Of a stretch of 64,000 nucleotides of DNA, positions 57,797 to 64,000 are shown piece by piece. The position numbers and the translations under genes were made by a program. The stretch is from Mycolicibacterium rhodesiae NBB3 (GTDB lineage Bacteria; Actinomycetota; Actinomycetes; Mycobacteriales; Mycobacteriaceae): the NCBI RefSeq assembly GCF_000230895.2, contig NC_016604.1, positions 4,092,001 to 4,156,000 of the forward strand. Reading direction: 5' to 3'. Under the pieces are notes generated by a model. That model searched no databases and had not been told where the DNA came from. It saw nothing but the letters and a program-made list of their open reading frames with translations. Numbering within the stretch: the first letter of the stretch is position 1; each line of letters opens with the position of its first letter.

Positions 57797-58570
57797 GTGA
57801 GCATCGGGATTGCCCTCGCGCTCGGCGCCGTGATCGGTGTGCTGCTGGGGTTGCTCGGCGGTGGCGGATCCATCCTTGCGGTACCTGCACTGGTTTACGT
57901 ACTGGGCCTTGGTGTCGAGAAGGCGATTCCGATGTCCCTCATAGTGATCGGCATCGCCTCCGCGGTGGGTGCACTGCCCAAGATCCGCGCGCAGCAGGTG
58001 CAATGGCGACTGGCAGGAATCTTCGCGGCTGCCGGTATCCCGGCCACGTTCATCGGTACCGCGATCGGCAAGCACCTGCCGCAAGCGGTTCTACTGATCG
58101 GCTTCGCGACGGTGATGGTGGTGGCCGGAATTCGGATGTTGCAGGAAACAGGGGACACCGGAACCGCCTGCCGGGTGGGGGACTCGGGAATCAACTGGCG
58201 TCGTTGTGCCCCACGGTCAATCCCGGCCGGATTGGTCGTCGGTCTGTTGACAGGACTGTTCGGTGTCGGGGGCGGCTTTTTGATCATCCCGGCGTTGGTG
58301 CTGATGCTCGGCGTGGAGATGCCGATCGCCATCGGCACCTCACTCCTCATCATCGTCGCCAATTCCACCGCCGGCGTGGTTTCCCATCTGGGCGGGGCTG
58401 CAGTCGACTGGTCGATCACCGCCGCGTTCGTCGGTACCGCGGTTGTCGGCTCGCTCGTCGCCGGTCACTACGGCACCAAGCTCGAAACGGCCCGACTCCA
58501 GCGCTGGTTCGCCTACCTGGTCTTCGCCGTGGCGGCCTACGTGCTGCTGGACACCATCGTTCTTCGCTGA
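57797..58570 (+). CDS. TauE/SafE-family sulfite/thiosulfate exporter 2
   Basis: 257 aa, GTG start. Two TauE repeats are visible (LGLLGGGGSILAVPALVYVLG and VVGLLTGLFGVGGGFLIIPALVLMLG) within about eight transmembrane helices. It is a clear paralogue of the exporter at 52.4-53.2 kb, in the other arm of the same locus, so each arm carries its own exporter. It may differ in substrate (sulfite versus thiosulfate), which cannot be read from sequence. Confidence 0.88.
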   Translation: MSIGIALALGAVIGVLLGLLGGGGSILAVPALVYVLGLGVEKAIPMSLIVIGIASAVGALPKIRAQQVQWRLAGIFAAAGIPATFIGTAIGKHLPQAVLLIGFATVMVVAGIRMLQETGDTGTACRVGDSGINWRRCAPRSIPAGLVVGLLTGLFGVGGGFLIIPALVLMLGVEMPIAIGTSLLIIVANSTAGVVSHLGGAAVDWSITAAFVGTAVVGSLVAGHYGTKLETARLQRWFAYLVFAVAAYVLLDTIVLR

Positions 58571-58589
58571 GACCTCTGAAGGAGATCCC

Positions 58590-59936
58590 ATGGAAGTATC
58601 CATCATCGAAACCTCTGGGCTGGGCGACCGCAGCTATCTGGTCGACCATGGTGACACCGCCGTCGTCATCGACCCGCAGCGGGACATCGACCGGGTCCTG
58701 ACGCTGGCTCGGGACCGCGGGGTGACGATCACTCACGTGTTGGAGACCCATATCCACAATGATTACGTCACAGGCGGATTGGAGTTGGCCCGCACTGTCG
58801 GGGCGGAGTACGTGGTTCCCGCCGGCGACGACGTCGCCTACGACCGCCGACCGGTCGGCGACGGCGATGTCATCGATGCCGGGCCAATTCAGTTGCACGG
58901 CATGCATACTCCGGGCCACACACACCACCACGTCAGTTACGTTTTGCGCGACACGACCGGCAACACACACGGTGTGTTCACCGGCGGGTCGATGCTGCAC
59001 GGCACCACTGGTCGCACCGACCTGCTTGGCGCCGAACACACCGAAGCGCTGACCCACGCGCAGTACCACTCGGCACGGCGCCTCGCAGAGGAGCTCCCGG
59101 CCGACACGAGGTTGTTCCCGACTCATGGCTTCGGCAGCTTCTGTTCCGCCACTCCGGCGAGTGGTGACAACTCCACCATCGCCGACGAACTCGTCACCAA
59201 CCCGGCGCTGACCCAGGACGAGCAGACCTACGTAACCGAACTCCTCGCCGGATTTTCCGACTACCCCGCCTACTACGCACACATGGGTGTCATCAACGAG
59301 GCCGGTCCGCCGCCGGTCGACCTGTCGCTTCCCGAACCTGTGAATCCCGACGAACTGCTCGCCCGCATCGAGGCTGGAGAGTGGGTTGTCGACCTTCGGA
59401 ACCGCACGGCGTTCGCGGCCGGCCATCTCGCAGGCACCCGCGGCTTCGAACTGTCGGGATCCTTCGTCACCTACCTGGGCTGGCTGTACGACTGGGGTGA
59501 ACCGCTCACCTTGATCGCGGAGAACACCGATCAGATCGCACAGGCGAGAAGGGAGCTGGTGCGCATAGGCATCGACGAGCTTGCCGGTGCAGCGGTCGGG
59601 GACGTGGACAACCTCAGTGCTGGGACCGAGCTGCGCTCCTACCGCGTCGGGTCGTTCGCCGAGCTCGCCGACGCGATGGACTCAGAGGACCTCACGATCC
59701 TCGACGTCCGTCAGCACAAGGAATACGAGACCAGCCATATCAGGGGCGCGCTGAACATCCCCTTGCACGAGCTCATCGGACGGATGTCGGATGTCCCCGA
59801 AGGCGAGGTCTGGGTGCACTGCGCGTCAGGCTACCGGTCGTCAATCGCGGCGTCCCTGATCGATCGGCCGGGGCGAACGGTCGTGCTTGTCGACGACGAG
59901 TACGAGAGCGCCGAAAAGCTCCAGATCACCGGTTGA
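58590..59936 (+). CDS. Metallo-beta-lactamase-rhodanese fusion, CstB paralogue (2)
   Basis: 448 aa from the ATG at 58590 (GGAG upstream). The MBL domain keeps HxHxD (ETHIHNDYV), MHTPGHTHHH and FPTHGFGS. The fourth His of the first paralogue (SGH) is Gly here (TGG), and the Asp iron ligand block TGDALF reads TGGSML. Two rhodanese domains follow, an inactive first (VVDLRNRTAFAAGHL) and an active second with Cys in VWVHCASGYRSS. The metal site therefore differs from canonical persulfide dioxygenases; the enzyme may use another metal or work as a sulfurtransferase. Last gene of the locus; it converges on the aminotransferase with 15 bp between. Confidence 0.85.
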   Translation: MEVSIIETSGLGDRSYLVDHGDTAVVIDPQRDIDRVLTLARDRGVTITHVLETHIHNDYVTGGLELARTVGAEYVVPAGDDVAYDRRPVGDGDVIDAGPIQLHGMHTPGHTHHHVSYVLRDTTGNTHGVFTGGSMLHGTTGRTDLLGAEHTEALTHAQYHSARRLAEELPADTRLFPTHGFGSFCSATPASGDNSTIADELVTNPALTQDEQTYVTELLAGFSDYPAYYAHMGVINEAGPPPVDLSLPEPVNPDELLARIEAGEWVVDLRNRTAFAAGHLAGTRGFELSGSFVTYLGWLYDWGEPLTLIAENTDQIAQARRELVRIGIDELAGAAVGDVDNLSAGTELRSYRVGSFAELADAMDSEDLTILDVRQHKEYETSHIRGALNIPLHELIGRMSDVPEGEVWVHCASGYRSSIAASLIDRPGRTVVLVDDEYESAEKLQITG

Positions 59937-59951
59937 CATCACAGCGGGCGG

Positions 59952-61337
59952 TCAGGTGGTGTGGCTGTCCGCGACGGTCAGCGCCGCATCGAGCATGCGC
60001 AGCCCGTCCGCCACCTCGGAGTCGCTGACGTTGCACGGCGGCACCGCGTGGATTCGGTTGAAGTTCGCGAAGGGGAGCAGGCCGTTGGCCTTGCACGCCG
60101 CGAGCGTTTCGCCCATCGCGGGGCTGGTTCCGCCGTAGGGTGCCAGCGGTTCGCGGGTCTGCTGATTGCTCACCAGCTCGATCGCCCAGAACACGCCGAG
60201 GCCGCGCACCTCACCGACGGACGGGTGCTTCGCGGCCAGCTCACGTAGGCCGGGGCCGAGCACATCGCTGCCGATGCGTGCCGCGTTGCTGACCATCCCC
60301 TCGCCCTCCATCGCGTTGATGGTGGCGACCGCGCAGCCGGTCGCCAGCGGGTGTCCGGAGTAGGTGAGTCCGCCCGGGTATGGCCGGTCGGCGAACGTCT
60401 TGGCGATCGACTCGTTGATCGCCACACCACCCAGGGGCACGTAGCCGGAGGTCACGCCCTTGGCGAACGTGATGAGATCGGGCACGACGTCGAAATGCTG
60501 TATGGCGAACCACTTTCCGGTGCGTCCGAAGCCCGCCATCACTTCGTCTGCGATGAACACGATGCCGTATCGGTCGCAGATTTCGCGGACACCCTTCATG
60601 TAGCCCGGTGGCGGCACCATGATGCCTGCGGTGCCCGGCACCGACTCGAGGATCAGCGCCGCGAACGACAGCGGGTTCTCCATCTGGATGAGTCGTTCGA
60701 GGTGCTCGAGGGCCCGCTGGGTTTCCTGCTCCTCGTTATCCGAGTGGAACGAGGAGCGGTACAGGAATGGCCCGTTGAAGTGCACGACGCCGCTGGTGCC
60801 GTAGTCGTTGGGCCAGCGGCGCGGGTCGCCGGTCAGGTTCACCGCCGTGTCGGTGCCGCCGTGGTAAGACCGGTAGCGCGCCAGCACCTTGTAGCGGCCG
60901 GTGTGCAGGCGGGCCATGCGGACGGCATGCTCGACCGCGTCGGCGCCGCCATTGGTGAAGAACACTCGATTGAGATCGCCCGGTGTGCGTTCGGCGATCA
61001 ACCGGGCCGCCTCCGACCGTGCAGCGTTGACGTGTGCAGGCGCGACGGTGCACAGCTTTGCAGCCTGTTCGGCAATGGCGGCAACGACTTTCGGGTGCTG
61101 ATGACCGATGTTGGTGTTGACCATCTGCGACGAGAAGTCCAGCAGTCTGTTGCCGTCGCCGTCCCACACGTAGGAGCCCTGCGCGGCGAGGACGGTCATC
61201 GGCTTCAACGCTGCCTGCGCCGACCACGAGTGGAAGACGTGGGCGCGGTCGAGGTCGTGCGCGCGCACGCCCTCGGCCATCGCCTCTGCGAGATCCTGCC
61301 CGTTGGGTAGCCGTTCGGAACCGCTGGCCTCAGTCAT
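59952..61337 (-). CDS. Class III (omega-amino acid type) aminotransferase
   Basis: 461 aa from the ATG at 61337; the frame is open further but runs into mmsA. PLP fold type I with the substrate/cofactor loop FTNGGADAVEHAVRMAR, YRSYHGGTDTAVNLTG, the Asp in IFIADEVMAGFGRTGKW-like text (VFIADEVMAGFGRTG), and the Schiff-base Lys in TFAKGVTSGYVPLGG. It probably uses an omega-amino acid such as beta-alanine or 3-aminoisobutyrate: the neighbour MmsA would oxidise the (methyl)malonate semialdehyde so formed. It lies 10 bp after the mmsA stop in transcription order. Confidence 0.85.
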   Translation of the reverse strand: MTEASGSERLPNGQDLAEAMAEGVRAHDLDRAHVFHSWSAQAALKPMTVLAAQGSYVWDGDGNRLLDFSSQMVNTNIGHQHPKVVAAIAEQAAKLCTVAPAHVNAARSEAARLIAERTPGDLNRVFFTNGGADAVEHAVRMARLHTGRYKVLARYRSYHGGTDTAVNLTGDPRRWPNDYGTSGVVHFNGPFLYRSSFHSDNEEQETQRALEHLERLIQMENPLSFAALILESVPGTAGIMVPPPGYMKGVREICDRYGIVFIADEVMAGFGRTGKWFAIQHFDVVPDLITFAKGVTSGYVPLGGVAINESIAKTFADRPYPGGLTYSGHPLATGCAVATINAMEGEGMVSNAARIGSDVLGPGLRELAAKHPSVGEVRGLGVFWAIELVSNQQTREPLAPYGGTSPAMGETLAACKANGLLPFANFNRIHAVPPCNVSDSEVADGLRMLDAALTVADSHTT

Positions 61338-61347
61338 GGCAGGGAGC

Positions 61348-62841
61348 CTACTGATTCTGGGGGAAGCCCAACTCGATTCCGCCGTGGCTGGGGTCCAGCC
61401 AGCGACTGGTGATCGCCTTCTGCCTGGTGAAGAACTGCACACCGTCCATACCGTGGGCGTGGCTGTCCCCGAACAGCGACGCCTTCCATCCACCGAAGCT
61501 GTAGTAGGCCATGGGCACCGGAATGGGCACGTTGATGCCGACCATTCCGACCTGGACCTCGTTCTGGAAGCGCCGCGCGGCGCCGCCGTCGTTGGTGAAG
61601 ATCGCCGTGCCGTTGCCGTACGGATTCGAGTTCACCAAGTCCATTGCCTCGTCGTAGCTTTCGACGCGCAGAACCGACAGCACCGGGCCGAAGATCTCGT
61701 CGGTGTAGATGCTCATCTCGGGTGTGACGTTGTCGATCAGTGTCGGACCGAGCCAGAATCCCTCTTGCCCACCGTCAGCCTTCACGTTGCGGCCGTCGAC
61801 TACGATCTTCGCGCCGTCGGCCTCGCCCGCGTCGATGTAGGACGCGACCTTGTCGCGGTGCGCCTTGGTGACCAACGGACCCATGTCGGAATCCCGGGTT
61901 CCGTCGCCGGTCTTGATGTCCGCCGCTCGCTCGGCGATCTTGGCGACGAGGTCGTCGGCGATCGGGCCGACAGCCACACATGCGGAGATCGCCATGCAGC
62001 GTTCCCCGGCGGAACCGAAGCCGGCGTTGACCATCGCATCGGCGGCGAGGTCGAGGTCGGCGTCGGGAAGGATCACTGCGTGGTTCTTCGCGCCGCCAAG
62101 GGCCTGCACACGCTTGTCGTGGGCGGTGCCGGTGGCGTAGACGTACTGCGCGATCGGTGTGGATCCGACGAAGGACACCGACTTGACCTTCGAGTCGGTC
62201 AACAATTCGTCGACGGCGGTCTTGTCGCCCTGCAGTACGTTGAATACACCTGGCGGCAGGCCGGCTTCCTTCCAGAGTTCGGCGATCCACAACGACGCGC
62301 TCGGATCCTTCTCCGACGGCTTGAGGACGACGGTGTTGCCGGTCGCGATCGCGATGGGGAAGAACCACATCGGCACCATCGCGGGGAAGTTGAACGGACT
62401 GATGACCCCCACCACGCCGAGGGGCTGACGAATCGAGTAGACATCTACCTTCGTCGAGGCGTTCTCGGTGAAGCCGCCCTTGAGTAGATGCGGTATCCCG
62501 CAGGCAAATTCGACGACCTCCTGTCCGCGGCTGACTTCGCCGAGCGCGTCGGAGACGACCTTGCCGTGCTCGCTGGTGATGATCTCGGCGAGCTTGTCCT
62601 TGCGCGCGTTCAGCAGTTCGCGGAAGTTGAACAGGATCTGCGTGCGCTTGGCCAGCGATGTGTCGCGCCAGGCGGGGAACGCAGCGGCCGCGGCGTCGAT
62701 CACCGCGCGGGCGTCCCCGACGCTGGCCAGAGCCACCTCGCCGGTGACGGCGCCGGTGGCCGGGTTGGTCACCGGGGCGGTGTTGGTGCCCGCCCCCGCA
62801 AAGACCTCGTTGTTGATCCAGTGGCTGATGGTCTTGCTCAT
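61348..62841 (-). CDS. mmsA: Methylmalonate-/malonate-semialdehyde dehydrogenase (CoA-acylating)
   Basis: 497 aa. ALDH fold with ISPFNFPAMVPMWFFPIAIATG (MmsA/IolA-specific text), the NAD-binding SFVGSTPIAQYVY, the catalytic Cys in GSAGERCMAIS, and C-terminal YYSFGGWKASLFGD. It converts malonate semialdehyde to acetyl-CoA and CO2, or methylmalonate semialdehyde to propionyl-CoA, with NAD and CoA. It ends both valine/beta-alanine breakdown and myo-inositol catabolism, matching both the aminotransferase and the iol-type genes beside it. Confidence 0.93.
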   Translation of the reverse strand: MSKTISHWINNEVFAGAGTNTAPVTNPATGAVTGEVALASVGDARAVIDAAAAAFPAWRDTSLAKRTQILFNFRELLNARKDKLAEIITSEHGKVVSDALGEVSRGQEVVEFACGIPHLLKGGFTENASTKVDVYSIRQPLGVVGVISPFNFPAMVPMWFFPIAIATGNTVVLKPSEKDPSASLWIAELWKEAGLPPGVFNVLQGDKTAVDELLTDSKVKSVSFVGSTPIAQYVYATGTAHDKRVQALGGAKNHAVILPDADLDLAADAMVNAGFGSAGERCMAISACVAVGPIADDLVAKIAERAADIKTGDGTRDSDMGPLVTKAHRDKVASYIDAGEADGAKIVVDGRNVKADGGQEGFWLGPTLIDNVTPEMSIYTDEIFGPVLSVLRVESYDEAMDLVNSNPYGNGTAIFTNDGGAARRFQNEVQVGMVGINVPIPVPMAYYSFGGWKASLFGDSHAHGMDGVQFFTRQKAITSRWLDPSHGGIELGFPQNQ

Positions 62842-62843
62842 AT

Positions 62844-63722
62844 CTATCTTTCCGTGAATCTCGAGACAAATTCGGTCATGGTCTTCAGTTGGTAGCGCGA
62901 AACCTCTCGGGCGGTCTCGTCTTCGGCGAACACCGACGACACCATGACGGTGTCGTCGCGGTCGTAGAAGCCGATGTCGGCCAGGCCGCCGAAGAACTCG
63001 TCCCAGTCGATGTCGCCGTCACCGATCTTGAGGTGCTGGTGCACCCGGACCGGATTGCCCGGCGGGTTGGTGATGTAGCGCAGGCCGTGGCTGCGGTGAT
63101 GATCCATCGTGTCGGCGACGTGCACGAGTCGCAGACGGTCACCCGCGGCGCGGATGATCTTGGTCATCGTGCCGCCCATGTGGAAAGCATGGCACGCAAC
63201 GAAAACAAACCCGATGTTCGGCGAGTTCACACCGCGGATGATGCGCAGCGCCTCCATCCCGTCCTCGACGAAATCGTCGGGGTGCGGGTCGATCCGGACG
63301 TCGATGCCCTCACGCTCGAAGACCGGCACGAGTTCCTCCATCGACCGGAAGAACGCGCGCTCCGATTCCTCGGCCTTCTCGGGCCGACCGGAGAACTCGG
63401 TGTTGATGACGTTGACCCCGAGGTCGACGGTGATCTGGACGACCCGCTTCCAGTTGCGCACCGCGGCCTCGCGGGCGTCCTCGTCGGGTCCCGACCACCG
63501 CAGCACCGGAAGCACCGAGGCGATACCCACGCCGGTGTCGCTACATGCCTTGCGGAACTTCGCGACGAGGTCGTCGTCGGCCCTCGGGTGGTTGAAGAAC
63601 GGGATGAAGTCGCGGTGCGGTGTCAGCTGAAGGTACTCATAGCCCAACCCCGCCACCAGCTTCGGGAACTCGAGCAGCTCGTAGTCGTGGTGGAACGGTG
63701 TCGGATCGAGTGCGATCTTCAT
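62844..63722 (-). CDS. TIM-barrel sugar-phosphate isomerase/epimerase (IolE/IolH-like)
   Basis: 292 aa. An AP-endonuclease-2-type barrel: MKIALDPTPFHHDYELLEFP start, LQLTPHRDF, VINTEFSGRPEKAEESE (metal-binding Glu), IRIDPHPDDF-type segment, FVACHAFHMGG and LVHVADTMDHHR. Conserved His/Asp/Glu residues at the barrel mouth imply a divalent-metal sugar isomerase or dehydratase. The MKIALDP start resembles IolH proteins. Two bp separate it from mmsA, so it is in the same operon; an inositol-catabolic role is inferred from that. Confidence 0.75.
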   Translation of the reverse strand: MKIALDPTPFHHDYELLEFPKLVAGLGYEYLQLTPHRDFIPFFNHPRADDDLVAKFRKACSDTGVGIASVLPVLRWSGPDEDAREAAVRNWKRVVQITVDLGVNVINTEFSGRPEKAEESERAFFRSMEELVPVFEREGIDVRIDPHPDDFVEDGMEALRIIRGVNSPNIGFVFVACHAFHMGGTMTKIIRAAGDRLRLVHVADTMDHHRSHGLRYITNPPGNPVRVHQHLKIGDGDIDWDEFFGGLADIGFYDRDDTVMVSSVFAEDETAREVSRYQLKTMTEFVSRFTER

Positions 63723-63723
63723 C

Positions 63724-64000
63724 TCAGGCTCCGTCGATCGAGGCGCGGTCGACCATTGCGACCTCGACGGGCAGACCGCTGTTCAGTGACGCGACGCCTG
63801 CCTCGCACACCGCGGCCGCGGCATAGCCGTCCCACGCGCCCGGGCCGTCTGTGTAATCCTGGGTTGTACCCCCGACTCGCACAGCGTCGACCCAGCGCTG
63901 GAACTCAGTGTCGTACGCCTGGCCGAAGCGCTCCCGGAACCCCGGGGCGATCTGGCCGCCCCAGATACCCGGTGCCGTCTTGCGGACGAGCCCGACGTCG
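63724..64000 (-). CDS. Gfo/Idh/MocA-family oxidoreductase, C-terminal part (inositol dehydrogenase-like)
   Basis: The frame is open from a stop at 63724 to the window edge, so only the last about 90 residues are visible; the start lies beyond base 64000. Readable text: YDTEFQRWVDAVRVGG, DGPGAWDGYAAAAVCEAGVASL, NSGLPVEVAMVDR. This is the C-terminal helix and tail typical of IolG-like inositol 2-dehydrogenases. The active-site Lys and NAD fold are outside the window. It is the first visible gene of the minus-strand operon leading to the isomerase and mmsA. Confidence 0.75.
   Translation of the reverse strand, partial: DVGLVRKTAPGIWGGQIAPGFRERFGQAYDTEFQRWVDAVRVGGTTQDYTDGPGAWDGYAAAAVCEAGVASLNSGLPVEVAMVDRASIDGA

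Overview
The window is high-GC actinobacterial DNA and reads as a fast-growing Mycobacterium (Mycolicibacterium-type) chromosome. The assignment rests on gene order as well as gene content. From the branched-chain keto-acid dehydrogenase E2 gene, through plsC/plsB, an ssb paralogue, ettA, the giant NAD-glutamate dehydrogenase, aglA, glbO, pepN, the mycothiol-dependent DsbA-like reductase, rpiB and nei, to tig-clpP1-clpP2-clpX, the order follows the M. tuberculosis block Rv2495c to Rv2457c as I remember it. PE-PPE, DUF732 and 13E12/DUF222 HNH proteins support the same assignment.

Layout. 1-3.8 kb: 3' end of bkdC, a crotonase-fold protein that lacks both catalytic Glu, two secreted proteins and tRNA-Arg(TCT). 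3.8-9.7 kb: a decayed PD-(D/E)XK nuclease gene, then three overlapping lipid genes (WS/DGAT, HAD-PlsC fusion, PlsB) that cover most of the route from glycerol-3-phosphate to triacylglycerol. 9.7-20.4 kb: CopD-CtaG fusion, a gene remnant, SSB paralogue, EttA, the 1626-aa glutamate dehydrogenase, a hotdog thioesterase and a partner gene. 20.4-21.9 kb: an IS30-type insertion. 21.9-31.2 kb: aglA, glbO, two HNH proteins, a small membrane protein plus DUF5130 pair, pepN, DUF732, a DsbA-like reductase behind a SigH-type promoter, rpiB, nei. 31.2-36.2 kb: membrane and signalling proteins, including a GAF-SpoIIE phosphatase. 36.2-41.3 kb: tRNA-Gly, tRNA-Pro, tig, clpP1P2, a collagen-like small protein, clpX. 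41.3-46.6 kb: glycosyltransferase, SnoaL-like protein, FdhD and a YdeP-type molybdoenzyme. 46.7-49.6 kb: a DUF222-HNH gene with an SOS box, and next to it a complete IS481-family element with 54-bp terminal repeats and a 15-bp target duplication. 49.7-51.9 kb: type III glutamine synthetase.

52.0-59.9 kb is the most interesting part: a compact sulfide/persulfide detoxification locus. It holds a CsoR-family repressor with CstR-like residues, two TauE/SafE exporters, a membrane rhodanese, two metallo-beta-lactamase-rhodanese fusions (CstB-like), a sulfide:quinone oxidoreductase, a thioredoxin, a tiny Cys-rich protein and a DUF302 protein. Six copies of one 16-bp palindromic operator sit at three promoter regions and define the regulon. 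SQR would oxidise sulfide to persulfide. Thioredoxin and the rhodaneses would carry sulfane sulfur, the CstB-like enzymes would oxidise it to sulfite/thiosulfate, and TauE would export the products.

59.95 kb to the end, on the minus strand: an inositol or beta-alanine/semialdehyde catabolic operon (iolG-type dehydrogenase cut by the window edge, TIM-barrel isomerase, mmsA, class III aminotransferase). Functional names come from motifs and synteny recognised by eye. No database search was run.
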